A DNA stretch of 64,000 bases from Metabacillus indicus LMG 22858 (lineage in GTDB: Bacteria > Bacillota > Bacilli > Bacillales > Bacillaceae). The stretch spans positions 1,178,001 to 1,242,000 of the forward strand of contig NZ_JGVU02000002.1 in the NCBI RefSeq assembly GCF_000708755.2, in the 5' to 3' direction. Under the pieces are notes generated by a model, which was not told the DNA's origin, did no database searches, and was given only the letters and a program-made list of their open reading frames with translations. Position 1 is the first letter of the stretch. Each line of letters begins with the position of its first letter. This document shows, in pieces, positions 9,442 to 18,862 of this stretch. Both the position numbers and the translations under genes were made by a program.

Positions 9442-10863
9442 TTAAGAATGTATTGCACTGCCATCCACTGCAAGTGCAGCTTCGCCGATTGCTTCAGAAA
9501 GCGTAGGATGCGGATGGATCGTATGCCCGATTTCCCACGGGGTTGCATCCAGCACCATGGCAAGGCCTGCCTCTGAAATCATATCTGTCACGTGCGGTCC
9601 GATCATATGAACGCCAAGAAGGTCATCCGTTTTTGCATCTGCCACCAATTTGACAAACCCGTCCGACTCGCCGAAAACAAGCGCTTTTCCGATTGCACGG
9701 AAAGAGAATTTCCCTGTCTTCACGTCAAAACCGGCATCTTTTGCTTCTGCTTCCGTGTAACCCACACTTGCAATTTCAGGTGTGCTGTAGACACATCTTG
9801 ATACGTTTCTGTACGTGATGGCAGAAGGATTTTTCCCTGCAATGTGTTCAACAGCCGTAATGCCTTCGTGTGAAGCTACATGAGCAAGCTGCATGCCGCC
9901 GATCACATCCCCGATTGCGTAAATATGCGATTCTTTTGTCTGCATAAAGGCGTTTGTCTTAATAAATCTATTTTCAATCTGGATGTCGGTGTTCTCTAGA
10001 CCAATGCCTTCAACATTTGCCTGACGGCCGACGGAAACAAGAATTTTTTCTGCCGAGAAGGTTTTTACTTCTCCTTTATGCTCTGCAGATATGGAGACTC
10101 CTTCTCCTTTTTCAAGTGTTTCAGAAAGAACCTTTGCACCTGTCACGACATTGACGCCCTTTTTCTTCAGCAGGCGCTGCATTTCTTTTGATATATCTGC
10201 ATCTTCTGTAGGGAGAATTCTGTCTGCATATTCAAGTACTGTCACGTCAAGACCGAAATCAGAAAGCATGGACGCCCATTCAATTCCGATCACGCCTCCG
10301 CCGACAATGATGATGGACTTCGGCAGGGACTGAAGGTTTAATGCTTCATCTGAAGTGAGGACTGCTTCTCCATCAATTTCAAGTCCAGGAAGGCTGCGCG
10401 GTCTTGATCCTGTTGAGACAATCACATTCTTCGGTATGAGCATTTCATTTTCCTCCCCGTTGTTCATTTCAACGGAGATGGTTCCAGGCATTGGAGAAAA
10501 AATCGACGGTCCAAGGATTCTGCCTGTTCCTTCAAATACATCAATTTTTCCCTGTTTCATTAAATGCTGCACTCCTTTATGGAGCGTATCGATAATGGAC
10601 TGCTTCCGTTCCTGCACTTTGGCAAAATCAAGCTCGACTCCGGAAGTGATGACACCGAATTCTTCGCTTCGTTTTGCTGTTGCAAAAACCTCCGCACTTC
10701 TAAGCAAAGCTTTGCTTGGTATGCAGCCTGCATGCAGACATGTGCCGCCAAGCTTCCCTTTTTCAACAATAGCTGTTTTTAAACCGAGCTGGCTTGCACG
10801 AATGGCTGCTACATAGCCGCCTGTGCCTCCGCCGACAATCACGAGATCATATTCAGTTGCCAT
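9442..10863 (-). CDS. lpdV: Dihydrolipoyl dehydrogenase (E3) of the branched-chain complex
   Basis: 473 residues. The FAD-binding motif is GGGTGGYVAA (about 11-20), the redox disulfide is C42/C47 in GGTCLHAGCIPSK, the NAD-binding motif is GGGVIGIEWAS, and the catalytic base is the His of HPHPTLSEA near the C-terminus. It reoxidises the lipoyl group of BkdB. Placement directly before bkdAA identifies it as LpdV rather than PdhD. Confidence 0.95.
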   Translation of the reverse strand: MATEYDLVIVGGGTGGYVAAIRASQLGLKTAIVEKGKLGGTCLHAGCIPSKALLRSAEVFATAKRSEEFGVITSGVELDFAKVQERKQSIIDTLHKGVQHLMKQGKIDVFEGTGRILGPSIFSPMPGTISVEMNNGEENEMLIPKNVIVSTGSRPRSLPGLEIDGEAVLTSDEALNLQSLPKSIIIVGGGVIGIEWASMLSDFGLDVTVLEYADRILPTEDADISKEMQRLLKKKGVNVVTGAKVLSETLEKGEGVSISAEHKGEVKTFSAEKILVSVGRQANVEGIGLENTDIQIENRFIKTNAFMQTKESHIYAIGDVIGGMQLAHVASHEGITAVEHIAGKNPSAITYRNVSRCVYSTPEIASVGYTEAEAKDAGFDVKTGKFSFRAIGKALVFGESDGFVKLVADAKTDDLLGVHMIGPHVTDMISEAGLAMVLDATPWEIGHTIHPHPTLSEAIGEAALAVDGSAIHS

Positions 10864-10910
10864 GGGATCATGCTCCTTTCTTTAACCGGTAAGAAGATCT
10901 ATTTTGGCGC

Positions 10911-12023
10911 TCAGTTTCTGCTGAGCGGTTTTGCGATGACGAGGTTGGGATATTCTTTCGGCTCTTCTTCTCCCCGAAGGACACGAAGTGCACCTTCTGT
11001 TAGAGCCTGCAGCTCATTCTCACCCGGGAATACCGTAATGTCTGCTATCCAGTCAATATAAGACGAGATTTCTTTTACAAACTTCTTCCCGTATGCGAGG
11101 CCTCCGGTAAGGATTATCGCATCTACTTTGCCTTTAAGGACTGCACTTGCAGCACCGATTTCTTTTCCGATTTGATAAGCCATCGCATCAAAAACCAGCT
11201 TTGCCCGCTCGTCACCTGCTGCAATCATGCGTTCAACCTTTTGTCCGTCATTTGTTCCAAGGTAGCCCACAAGGCCTCCGCGGCCGACAAGCATTTTCAT
11301 AATTTCCTCGCGGTAGTAATCCCCTGAGAAACACAGGCTGACAAGATCTCCTGCAGGAACCGTCCCAGCTCTTTCAGGGCTGAACGGTCCATCACCATGG
11401 AGACCGTTGTTCACATCGATCACTTTTCCCTGCTTATGGACACCTACTGTAATCCCACCGCCCATGTGAGCGACAATCAGGTTCATTTCCCCATACGATT
11501 TGCCGTACTGCCTGGCTACTTTTCTTGCGACTGATTTTTGGTTCAGTGCGTGAAAAATACTTTTCCTTTCAATTGAAGCAACGCCTGATACTTTTGCAAT
11601 CGGTTCCATTTCATCGACAACGACAGGATCTACGATGAATGCAGGGATATTAAGGCCTCCAGCTATCTCGTATGCAATGATTCCTCCAAGGTTAGAGGCA
11701 TGCTGGCCTGCATAGCCTATCCGGAGATCATGAAGCATCTGCTCATTGACATGATATGTTCCGCCTTCAATCGGACGAAGCAATCCGCCTCTTCCGCAGA
11801 CAGCGCTTAATTTTGAAATGTTGATGCCTTCTTCATCAAGCGTCTCAAGAATCGTTTGCTTTCTGAATTCGTATTGATCAATGATTTGGGTGAAAGACTG
11901 AATCTTTTCCGCATCATGTCGAATTGTTTTTTCAAAAATAGAACGTTCATTATCAAATACACCAATTTTCGTAGAAGTTGAACCAGGGTTGATGACGAGT
12001 ATCCGATATTCTTTTTCTTGCAA
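10911..12023 (-). CDS. buk: Butyrate (branched-chain acyl) kinase
   Basis: 370 residues of the acetokinase family, with the phosphate-binding opening [14 protein letters not shown] and the later motifs [12 protein letters not shown] and [10 protein letters not shown]. It converts acyl-phosphate plus ADP to acid plus ATP and so works with Ptb in the reversible acyl-CoA to fatty acid route. In the operon it links branched-chain acyl-CoAs with the free acids that prime anteiso/iso fatty acid synthesis. Confidence 0.95.
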   Translation of the reverse strand: MQEKEYRILVINPGSTSTKIGVFDNERSIFEKTIRHDAEKIQSFTQIIDQYEFRKQTILETLDEEGINISKLSAVCGRGGLLRPIEGGTYHVNEQMLHDLRIGYAGQHASNLGGIIAYEIAGGLNIPAFIVDPVVVDEMEPIAKVSGVASIERKSIFHALNQKSVARKVARQYGKSYGEMNLIVAHMGGGITVGVHKQGKVIDVNNGLHGDGPFSPERAGTVPAGDLVSLCFSGDYYREEIMKMLVGRGGLVGYLGTNDGQKVERMIAAGDERAKLVFDAMAYQIGKEIGAASAVLKGKVDAIILTGGLAYGKKFVKEISSYIDWIADITVFPGENELQALTEGALRVLRGEEEPKEYPNLVIAKPLSRN

Positions 12024-12087
12024 CTTTCATAACCTCCAGGTAAGAGAAGGATCTGACCAAACAGACCCTGCTCCATGTATTTCCAAA

Positions 12088-13182
12088 TTAGCGGCGGCTT
12101 AAAATATGATGGCCGTTTTGAAGGAACTGGCTGCGGGAGTTTCTCATTCTTTCAATCCGCTCTTCTGCCAGACGGTCAGCAGCCATATAAGTAGGAATGC
12201 CGTCACGCTTTGCAATTTCAAATACACGCTCAATGTTCTGGTAGATGCCTTCTACTTTTTTCATGGCTCTTTCGCTGTTATAGCCAAGAAGTTCGTCGGC
12301 TACATTGATAACTCCGCCGGCATTAATGACGTAGTCCGGTGCATAAGCGATTCCCATTTCATGAATTGTATCGCCGTGGCGTGTTTCTTTCAGCTGATTG
12401 TTTGCAGCCCCCGCAATGACTTTTGCTTTAATTTGAGGAATAGTATCGTCGTTAATGGTTGCTCCAAGTGCACATGGTGCATAAATGTCGCAGTCAACTG
12501 AATAAATCTCATCAGGATCGACAGCTTTTGCTCCAAATGCTTCCACCGCTCTTTGAACCGCTTCTTTATGAATGTCTGTTACGATCAGCTGCGCACCTTC
12601 TTCATGAAGATGTCTGCAAAGGTTAAAGGCAACATTTCCTACACCTTGTACAGCTACCGTTTTGCCTTCAAGTGAATCTGTTCCAAAGGCTGCTTTAGCT
12701 GCTGCTTTCATTCCGCGGTATACACCGAATGCAGTGACAGGAGACGGGTTGCCTGAAGAGCCGAATGCAGGAGAAATACCTGTTACATAATCTGTTTCCT
12801 CATGAATCAGGTCCATATCTTCTACTGTAGTCCCTACATCTTCCGCTGTGATATAACGGCCGTTCAGCCCTTGAATATAGCGGCCGAATGCGCGGAACAT
12901 TTCTTCATTCTTATCTTTTCTAGGGTCTCCGATGATGACCGTTTTGCCGCCTCCGAGGTTAAGTCCCGCTGCAGCATTTTTGTAAGTCATGCCACGTGCA
13001 AGACGAAGGGCATCTTCAATGGCATCTGCTTCAGAAGCATATGTCCACATGCGCGTTCCGCCAAGAGCCGGTCCAAGCGTTGTATCGTGAATAGCAATGA
13101 TCGCTTTTAGTCCTGATTGTTTATCCTGGCAGAAAACCAATTGCTCATAGTCGTATTGTTCCATATATTTGAAAATTTCCAT
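12088..13182 (-). CDS. bcd: Leucine dehydrogenase
   Basis: 364 residues of the Glu/Leu/Phe/Val dehydrogenase superfamily. The catalytic lysine region is [18 protein letters not shown]-binding is [15 protein letters not shown], and the adenine-pocket loop is AGAANNQL. It deaminates Leu, Ile and Val to the 2-oxoacids used by the Bkd complex. It lies between ptb and buk. Confidence 0.95.
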   Translation of the reverse strand: MEIFKYMEQYDYEQLVFCQDKQSGLKAIIAIHDTTLGPALGGTRMWTYASEADAIEDALRLARGMTYKNAAAGLNLGGGKTVIIGDPRKDKNEEMFRAFGRYIQGLNGRYITAEDVGTTVEDMDLIHEETDYVTGISPAFGSSGNPSPVTAFGVYRGMKAAAKAAFGTDSLEGKTVAVQGVGNVAFNLCRHLHEEGAQLIVTDIHKEAVQRAVEAFGAKAVDPDEIYSVDCDIYAPCALGATINDDTIPQIKAKVIAGAANNQLKETRHGDTIHEMGIAYAPDYVINAGGVINVADELLGYNSERAMKKVEGIYQNIERVFEIAKRDGIPTYMAADRLAEERIERMRNSRSQFLQNGHHILSRR

Positions 13183-13224
13183 CTGTAAATCCTCCTAGTG
13201 GTATCATTTTTGCTTTTTCTGTTT

Positions 13225-14115
13225 TCAACTTGTGCAAATGGCAAGTGCCAGTGAATAAAGCTTGCTTTCAGCTGAATCTGCACGGCTTGTCAGTACAATT
13301 GGCGCTTTAGCTCCTGCAATGACAGCTCCAACCTTTGCCCTTGCGAAATAAATAAGTGATTTATATAAAACATTGCCAACTTCAATGGTTGGTACCAATA
13401 AAATATCTGCCTGTCCCGCAGCCCCGCTCTTTATGCCCTTATGCTCCGCAGCTTCCATGGAAACGGCGTTATCAAGAGCCAGCGGCCCGTCTACAAGACA
13501 ATGTTTGATTTGCCCGCGGGCATTCATTTGCGTTAGTGCAGCAGCATCAAGTGTGGCCTGCATGGCCGGGTTAATGACTTCAACCGCTGCAAGCGGTGCA
13601 ACTTTCGGCATCTCAATGCCGATTTTCCTTGCGACCGTAACGGAGTTTTCAAGAATCTGCTTTTTTTGCTGAAGATCCGGCGCAACGTTCATGGCAGCAT
13701 CTGTCACAATGGTGTACCGGTCGTAGCCTGGCACATCAAAAACGGCCACGTGTGAAAGGATGTTTCCCGTGCGAAGACCGAACTCCTTGTTCAGTACAGC
13801 TTTTAAAATCACAGCAGTCGGAACATTCCCTTTCATAAGAACATCCGCTTCATTTTGAAAAACGGCTTTTACAGCTGCTTCTGAAGCCTGTTCGGTTGAT
13901 CTTGCGTGATGGATTGTGACTCTTCTGGGATCAATTTGTTTTTCAAGAAGCATCGTTTCAATGACTTCTTTGTTGCCAAACAGCATAAAATCAGCCAGTT
14001 CCCGTTCTAAAGCAAGCTTAACAGCTTCAAGAACTTCCTCGTCTTCTGCCGCTGCAACAGCAACCGTCTTATTTTCCAGCTGTGCCGCTTTTTCCAGCAG
14101 GTCGTCTAATGTCAT
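13225..14115 (-). CDS. ptb: Phosphate butyryltransferase
   Basis: 296 residues of the phosphate acetyl/butyryltransferase family (LMKGNVPTAVILKAVL, TDAAMNVAPDLQQK, GNVLYKSLIYFA). It exchanges CoA for phosphate on butyryl and branched acyl groups. First gene of the operon, directly behind the sigma-54 promoter. Confidence 0.94.
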   Translation of the reverse strand: MTLDDLLEKAAQLENKTVAVAAAEDEEVLEAVKLALERELADFMLFGNKEVIETMLLEKQIDPRRVTIHHARSTEQASEAAVKAVFQNEADVLMKGNVPTAVILKAVLNKEFGLRTGNILSHVAVFDVPGYDRYTIVTDAAMNVAPDLQQKKQILENSVTVARKIGIEMPKVAPLAAVEVINPAMQATLDAAALTQMNARGQIKHCLVDGPLALDNAVSMEAAEHKGIKSGAAGQADILLVPTIEVGNVLYKSLIYFARAKVGAVIAGAKAPIVLTSRADSAESKLYSLALAICTS

Positions 14116-14165
14116 GTAGTGTTCAACCCTTTCTTGATGTAATCACAGCACCCGATTATGTATAA

Positions 14166-14181
14166 TGCAAGAAGCGTGCCA
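14166..14181 (-). promoter_or_regulatory. Sigma-54 (-24/-12) promoter of the bkd operon
   Basis: Minus-strand TGGCACGCTTCTTGCA carries the TGGCAC and TTGCA elements of a SigL-dependent promoter with correct GG and GC spacing. It lies 51-66 nt upstream of the ptb ATG. The bkdR gene immediately upstream encodes the matching activator. Confidence 0.92.
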
Positions 14182-14224
14182 AATGAAAAAACGTGAAACC
14201 GCTTCATCTGCTATTTATTTTTCG

Positions 14225-14257
14225 TGCAAAATATTGCATATCACGCAATATCTTGCA
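14225..14257 (-). promoter_or_regulatory. Two BkdR enhancer-type palindromes upstream of the bkd promoter
   Basis: TGCAAAATATTGCA (14225-14238) and the related CGCAATATCTTGCA (14244-14257) are centred 19 bp apart, on the same helical face to within about a base or two. They sit between the bkdR stop and the -24 element, where an upstream activating sequence is expected. Assignment to BkdR is inference. Confidence 0.7.
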
Positions 14258-14261
14258 TGCA

Positions 14262-16322
14262 TTATTTTTCAATTCCGTATTTCTCCATCTTATAATACAG
14301 GTTTCTTAATGAAACACCTAATGAAGAAGCGGTTTTTGTCCGGTTATAGCCATGTTTAATCAGTGCGTTCTGTATCAGGTTTTTTTCGACTTCTTCCACA
14401 GCTTCGGCAAGCGTAATATTCCCGGTATCTTCTATAAGGACACTCCCGGTATGTCTTTCTTTTTCAGAACTCTGAATGAGTTCAGGCAGATGGCGGGCTG
14501 TGATTCTCAGTTCATGATAGTGCATAAAGATCATCGCTCTTCCGATCACATTTTCAAGCTCTCTCACATTACCCGGCCAGCTGTATCCCATCAGTGCCGC
14601 AGCTGCTGATTCATCAATTCCTTCAATACTGCGTCCATAATCCTGATTCAGCTTTCTGATCAGATGTTCGGCAAGCATGGGAATGTCACTTTTCCTGTTC
14701 CGCAGCGGAGGAATGGATATTGGGTACCTGTTTAATCTGTAATACAGATCCTCCCTGAACGTGCCGTCAGACAAGGCTTTTTCGATATTGATGTTCGTTG
14801 CGGCAATTACCCTTACATTGATGGAAATGGATTTCGCCGACCCTACTCTGACAATTTCTTTTTCCTGAAGAACGCGCAGCAGCTTGGCCTGTACACTGGC
14901 TGACAGTTCACCAATTTCATCAAGGAAGATGCTTCCGTTATTCGCCTCTTCAAAAAACCCACGCTTGCCTCCGCGTTTCGCGCCTGAAAACGCTCCTTCT
15001 TCGTAGCCGAACAATTCACTTTCAAGCAGGGTTTCTGAAATGGCTGCACAGTTTACTTTAATAAACTTGTTGTATTTTCTGTCGCTAGCATTATGTATAG
15101 CGTGTGCAAATAACTCTTTTCCCGTCCCCGATTCTCCTCTCAGGAGCACGGTCGCAGGTGTTTTCGCCCCAAGCTTTGCCTGTTCGATCGCGAGCTTTAT
15201 TTCTTCACTTTCACCAACGATGTCTTCAAAGGAATATTTCGCTTCGAGGGTTCTGATAATTTGCCTTGCCCGGTTTAATTCTGTTGTCAGCGTTTGGATC
15301 TCAGACATATCGTGAATAACGCCCACGCTTCCCTTTAATTTGCCGTCGACGATAATCGGGGCTACATTGACGATGACGTCTTTTTTAGAAGGGCCGACTT
15401 TCATTCTCGCTCCGCGGACAGGCCTTCTTGTCTCAAGCACTTTCATATGCATGCTTTCACCCTCTGAGATGTCCGCTGTAGCAGGCATTCCGAGGACCTC
15501 GCCCTCAGTCAGGCCGGTCATGCGGGAGTAGGCAGGATTAATCATGATGCCTCTCCCTTCTTCGTCCACCACAGAAATCGCTTCATCCGATGACTGAATA
15601 ATCGCCTGAAGCATGGTCTGAATTTCTTTTAGGTTCGTCATCTCTTCAGCAAGATTCACAATTTCCGTTATATCTTTAAAAAGCGAAAGCGCCCCAATAA
15701 GAATGCCCGAGTGGTCAAAAATCGGAATTCGGGTTGTAATGATTTTCAGGCCGTTCTCAAGAACCTGCTCCTGGTTCATTTCAACTTCTTTCGTCTGGAG
15801 GATTCTCGGCAGTTTGCTTGATGGCATGACTTCCCTGACAAGCCTGCCGATGACATCCTCCTTTTTTAAGCCTGTCATTTCTTCGGCCATTTTATTAAAA
15901 AGAATGAGCCTCTCCTTGTCGTCGATGACAATCATGCCGTCATTCGTTGCGTCAAAAATGGTTTCATGCTTATATGTAATTTCTTGAAGAGCTGTAATCA
16001 GATCTTCTTTCTGATTAATCAGATTTGTTATGATATGAGCCACGCTGCCCGGTATGATGACTGTGCTCCTGCTTCTTTGCTGAAGCAGTTCTTCAAACAC
16101 TTCAGAACTCCCCGTTGCTTCTATGACAATGTTGATCTGATCAGACAGAAGCGGCTTCCAGTCTGAGCTGGTCAGAATTCCGATTTTCTTGGCATATTCG
16201 ATACCCGGTGCATTTGAATCAATATCAACAACAGCCATAATTTCCATCGCTTTGATCTCAAGCAGCATTTTAAGGAGTGCAGTCCCGCCTTTGCCCGCAC
16301 CAACAAGCAGCACTTTTTGCAT
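14262..16322 (-). CDS. bkdR: Sigma-54-dependent transcriptional activator BkdR
   Basis: 686 residues. The order is an N-terminal Rossmann-like sensor ([18 protein letters not shown]), PAS-type regions ([39 protein letters not shown]), an AAA+ domain with Walker A GESGTGKE and the sigma-54 contact loop GAFSGA (a GAFTGA variant), and a C-terminal Fis-type HTH ([20 protein letters not shown]). I chose the ATG at 16322 behind AAGGGGATAG; a 54-residue upstream extension overlaps its own promoter. It should activate ptb-bkdB in response to branched-chain metabolites. Confidence 0.94.
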   Translation of the reverse strand: MQKVLLVGAGKGGTALLKMLLEIKAMEIMAVVDIDSNAPGIEYAKKIGILTSSDWKPLLSDQINIVIEATGSSEVFEELLQQRSRSTVIIPGSVAHIITNLINQKEDLITALQEITYKHETIFDATNDGMIVIDDKERLILFNKMAEEMTGLKKEDVIGRLVREVMPSSKLPRILQTKEVEMNQEQVLENGLKIITTRIPIFDHSGILIGALSLFKDITEIVNLAEEMTNLKEIQTMLQAIIQSSDEAISVVDEEGRGIMINPAYSRMTGLTEGEVLGMPATADISEGESMHMKVLETRRPVRGARMKVGPSKKDVIVNVAPIIVDGKLKGSVGVIHDMSEIQTLTTELNRARQIIRTLEAKYSFEDIVGESEEIKLAIEQAKLGAKTPATVLLRGESGTGKELFAHAIHNASDRKYNKFIKVNCAAISETLLESELFGYEEGAFSGAKRGGKRGFFEEANNGSIFLDEIGELSASVQAKLLRVLQEKEIVRVGSAKSISINVRVIAATNINIEKALSDGTFREDLYYRLNRYPISIPPLRNRKSDIPMLAEHLIRKLNQDYGRSIEGIDESAAAALMGYSWPGNVRELENVIGRAMIFMHYHELRITARHLPELIQSSEKERHTGSVLIEDTGNITLAEAVEEVEKNLIQNALIKHGYNRTKTASSLGVSLRNLYYKMEKYGIEK

Positions 16323-16392
16323 GAATCTATCCCCTTGTTTTTTATAAAATCGGAAAATACTCCGTAAAAAAAGCCTTTCCCATTCCCTCATT

Positions 16393-16430
16393 AGTGTACT
16401 CGAACAGCTCCTTTTATGCAAAAAATTGCA
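16393..16430 (-). promoter_or_regulatory. bkdR promoter with overlapping BkdR-like palindrome
   Basis: A -35 TTGCAT (16416-16421) and -10 TACACT (16393-16398) are 17 bp apart on the minus strand. The palindrome TGCAAAAAATTGCA (16417-16430) has the same TGCAA/TTGCA arms as the sites upstream of ptb and covers the -35 box. This suggests negative autoregulation. Confidence 0.55.
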
Positions 16431-16517
16431 CGATCTCATCATCTGCTTTTGCTCACTTGACAAAAAGGCCCATTCACTTGACAATTTAGAAAGAACAGGG
16501 AAAGGACAAGGGGAAAT

Positions 16518-16748
16518 ATGAGGATAGTTGCTCTGATTATAATGGTCATACCTGGCGTTTTGGCAGGCTATGGCATCAAGCTTATGCGCGATATGCTGTT
16601 TGGCATTCTCCAGCCGCCATTTCCGGCATTATGGATGCAGTTCATAGGAGGACTGCTTTTGTTTATAGGGGGATTAAGCTTTGTCGCAGGATTCATCTTC
16701 CGCAGAGACTCAAAGAGGAAAAAGGTTCAAAAGCGATTCCAGAGGTAG
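16518..16748 (+). CDS. yqzF: Small membrane protein, YqzF-like (DUF2627)
   Basis: 76 residues with two transmembrane segments (about 3-20 and 43-62) separated by a short loop [12 protein letters not shown] and a basic C-terminus [12 protein letters not shown]. It matches YqzF of B. subtilis in size, character and position next to bkdR. Function unknown. Divergent from bkdR. Confidence 0.85.
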   Translation: MRIVALIIMVIPGVLAGYGIKLMRDMLFGILQPPFPALWMQFIGGLLLFIGGLSFVAGFIFRRDSKRKKVQKRFQR

Positions 16749-16754
16749 TAAAGC

Positions 16755-16781
16755 AAAAGCGCCAAGTCAGCCCGGGCGCTT
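16755..16781 (-). terminator. Terminator of the glycerophosphodiesterase gene
   Basis: Minus-strand AAGCGCC...GGCGCTT stem followed by TTGCTTT, in the gap between the two convergent genes. Confidence 0.6.
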
Positions 16782-16787
16782 CGTCAA

Positions 16788-17522
16788 TCAGCCATTTTTT
16801 AGTGATTTTCTAATTCGCACAGCCATTTCAGGATAATCTGTGAAAAATCCTGCACAGCCGGCTTTCATTAGGTCCTTCATCATTTGTTCGTCGTTGACCG
16901 TATAAGGCCTGACCATGACCCCGTGCGCCTGACTTTCTGCAATCATTGATTGATCAGCCGATAAAAAGTAAGGGTGCACGGAAGCAGCAGGGATGGTTTT
17001 TGCATATTCCCAAGGCTGATACAGCCTTTCATGAATCAGAGCCCCGCGCTCAATATGAGGTGAAATGTGATAACATGTTACTAAGCTGTCATGGTTAAAC
17101 GAAGAGAGGATAACTCGGCTCTCTAAGTTGTATTTTTCAATGATGCTGATAACTTTTTCTTCGATTTGCCTGTAATGGATCCGGTCATTTTTCAATTCAA
17201 TATTCACCTTAACATTCAGCGGTCTAATCCACTCCGCCACTTGCTCAAGAGATGGCACGGATGCTTTTCCGCTCCACTCAGGAAACAAATAGCACGCATC
17301 AAGCTGCTGAAGCTCTGCATACGTCAAATCTTTAACATAGCCGGTGCCGTTTGTGGTTCGGTCAACTGTTTCATCATGGATGACAACGGGAATGCCGTCT
17401 TTAGAAAGATGCACATCCAGTTCAATTCCGTCAGCACCAAGGTCAATTGCCGCCTGAAAAGACGGCATCGTATTTTCAGGATGCGTGCCGGCTGCACCCC
17501 GGTGGCCAAATATAATCGTCAT
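16788..17522 (-). CDS. yqiK: Glycerophosphodiester phosphodiesterase (cytoplasmic type)
   Basis: 244 residues of the GDPD TIM-barrel family. The start IFGHRGAAGTHPENTMPSF supplies the HRG and PEN motifs; GADGIELDVHLSKDGIPVVIHDET supplies metal-binding E-D and the catalytic His. There is no signal peptide, so it is likely intracellular. It hydrolyses glycerophosphodiesters to glycerol-3-phosphate. It corresponds to YqiK in B. subtilis by location. Confidence 0.88.
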   Translation of the reverse strand: MTIIFGHRGAAGTHPENTMPSFQAAIDLGADGIELDVHLSKDGIPVVIHDETVDRTTNGTGYVKDLTYAELQQLDACYLFPEWSGKASVPSLEQVAEWIRPLNVKVNIELKNDRIHYRQIEEKVISIIEKYNLESRVILSSFNHDSLVTCYHISPHIERGALIHERLYQPWEYAKTIPAASVHPYFLSADQSMIAESQAHGVMVRPYTVNDEQMMKDLMKAGCAGFFTDYPEMAVRIRKSLKNG

Positions 17523-17563
17523 TGCTTTTTCACCCGCTTAAAAAGAATAAAGGAGGATTTCCC

Positions 17564-17701
17564 ATGAGACCACTGCCAATTTCAGCTGATACTGCTGTAA
17601 AATTGAGCGAAGCACTGAATGTACCGGTTGAACAGCTGATGCATATGCCCCAGCACATTCTGCTTGCAAAGCTTGCTGAACTTGAGAAAAAAGAGAATTG
17701 A
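17564..17701 (+). CDS. YycC-like small protein (45 aa)
   Basis: The ATG follows AAAGGAGGATTTCCC, an ideal ribosome site. The protein reads as a compact helical domain, with ISADTAVKLSEALNVPVEQL followed by MHMPQHILLAKLAEL, typical of the YycC-like family found in Bacillaceae. Function unknown. A terminator follows. Confidence 0.82.
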   Translation: MRPLPISADTAVKLSEALNVPVEQLMHMPQHILLAKLAELEKKEN

Positions 17702-17711
17702 TCTTTAACTG

Positions 17712-17749
17712 AAAAGAACCCCCTTTCAATCGAAAGCGGGTTCTTTTTC
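17712..17749. terminator. Bidirectional terminator between the YycC-like gene and spo0A
   Basis: AAAAGAACCC pairs with GGGTTCTTTT, and CTTTC/GAAAG extends the stem. A and T runs flank it, so it serves both converging genes. Confidence 0.88.
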
Positions 17750-17768
17750 TATTTAATGTCTATCCCTC

Positions 17769-18557
17769 TCAGGAAGCCTTATGCTCAAGTCGAAGTTTAT
17801 CGGCAACCATTGCGATAAATTCTGAATTTGTCGGTTTTGCTTTTGACATGCTTACCGTATAGCCGAAAAGGGATGAGATGGACTCGATGTTTCCGCGGCT
17901 CCAGGCCACTTCAATCGCATGGCGGATTGCACGCTCGACACGGCTTGCTGTTGTGTTGTATTTTTTAGCGATGTCAGGATAGAGAACTTTTGTAATCGAA
18001 CCAAGAAGTTCAATATCGTTATACACCATAGAAATGGCTTCCCTTAAGTACAGGTACCCTTTAATATGAGCAGGTACACCGATTTCATGAATGATGCTGG
18101 TAATGTTCGCATCGAGGTTCTTGCCTTTGTTTTCGGGCTGAGATCTGAGTGAGGAACTGGATCTTGAAAGAATAGGAGCCGATTTTCCGCTGACCTGGCG
18201 AATGTGGCTGACAAGGTTTTCCATGTCGAACGGTTTTAAGATGAAGTAAGACGCACCAAGGTCGACAGCTTTTTTCGTGACATCTTCCTGTCCGAACGCT
18301 GTCAGCATAATGACATTCGGCTGTTTGGATTTTTCCATCTCCCTGACCTTTTCAAGGACAGCAAGACCGTCAAGATGCGGCATAATAATATCCAGTACAA
18401 GGACATCCGGATCTTTGTCCTTCAGCATGTTCAGGCATTCCTGACCGTTATAGGCAATTCCCAGTACTTCCATGTCATCCTGGCTTGATATAAACTCATC
18501 TAAAAGGCCGACCAACTCACGATTATCATCAACGACACATACTTTTATCTTCTTCAC
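17769..18557 (-). CDS. spo0A: Master sporulation response regulator Spo0A
   Basis: 262 residues. The receiver domain has the acidic pair D10-D11, phosphoacceptor Asp56 in VLVLDIIMP, and a conserved Lys in LKPFD. The C-terminal sigma-A-contacting DNA-binding domain contains the recognition helix region [15 protein letters not shown]. Phospho-Spo0A binds TGTCGAA boxes and controls sporulation and biofilm entry. Gene order spoIVB-spo0A is the standard one. Confidence 0.98.
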   Translation of the reverse strand: MKKIKVCVVDDNRELVGLLDEFISSQDDMEVLGIAYNGQECLNMLKDKDPDVLVLDIIMPHLDGLAVLEKVREMEKSKQPNVIMLTAFGQEDVTKKAVDLGASYFILKPFDMENLVSHIRQVSGKSAPILSRSSSSLRSQPENKGKNLDANITSIIHEIGVPAHIKGYLYLREAISMVYNDIELLGSITKVLYPDIAKKYNTTASRVERAIRHAIEVAWSRGNIESISSLFGYTVSMSKAKPTNSEFIAMVADKLRLEHKAS

Positions 18558-18630
18558 TAAAGTTCCTCCTCAGTCTTCATTTCTCCGCCTTAACCCGTTA
18601 GCATCTCTATTGTTTATTCTAAATGAGAAT

Positions 18631-18769
18631 TTCGACAATGCAACTTAAATTCCTCTAATTATTTTAAAAAATACCAAAAAAATGAAATATCTAAGTTTTT
18701 CTCCAGTTTCCTCACATTTTCGACGATTACCGCAACCAATCACTTCCAAAGTTAAACAGTTTTGTCGAA
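18631..18769 (-). promoter_or_regulatory. spo0A control region with Spo0A boxes and a SigH-like promoter
   Basis: The 303-bp gap upstream of spo0A contains TGTCGAA on the minus strand at 18631-18637, CGTCGAA at 18719-18725 and TGTCGAA on the plus strand at 18763-18769. Minus-strand AGAGGAATT followed 14 nt later by GAAAT resembles a SigH promoter (AGGAWWT, RGAAT), with the first 0A box over the -10. This copies the autoregulated Ps arrangement known for B. subtilis spo0A. Confidence 0.6.
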
Positions 18770-18819
18770 TAATCTTCTTTTCTCTATTCTACCGAAAAAA
18801 CAGGAATAAAGAAAGACAT

Positions 18820-18862
18820 AAAAAAGAGCTGTCAAGAATCACCTCTCAACAGCTGCCCTTTT
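18820..18862 (-). terminator. Terminator of spoIVB
   Basis: Minus-strand AGCTGT...ACAGCT stem followed by CTTTTTT, directly after the spoIVB stop. Confidence 0.6.

Noticed and set aside
14262-16484. 740-residue start for BkdR
   Set aside because: The first 54 codons cover the predicted promoter and palindrome; the ATG at 16322 has a strong ribosome site and matches family length.
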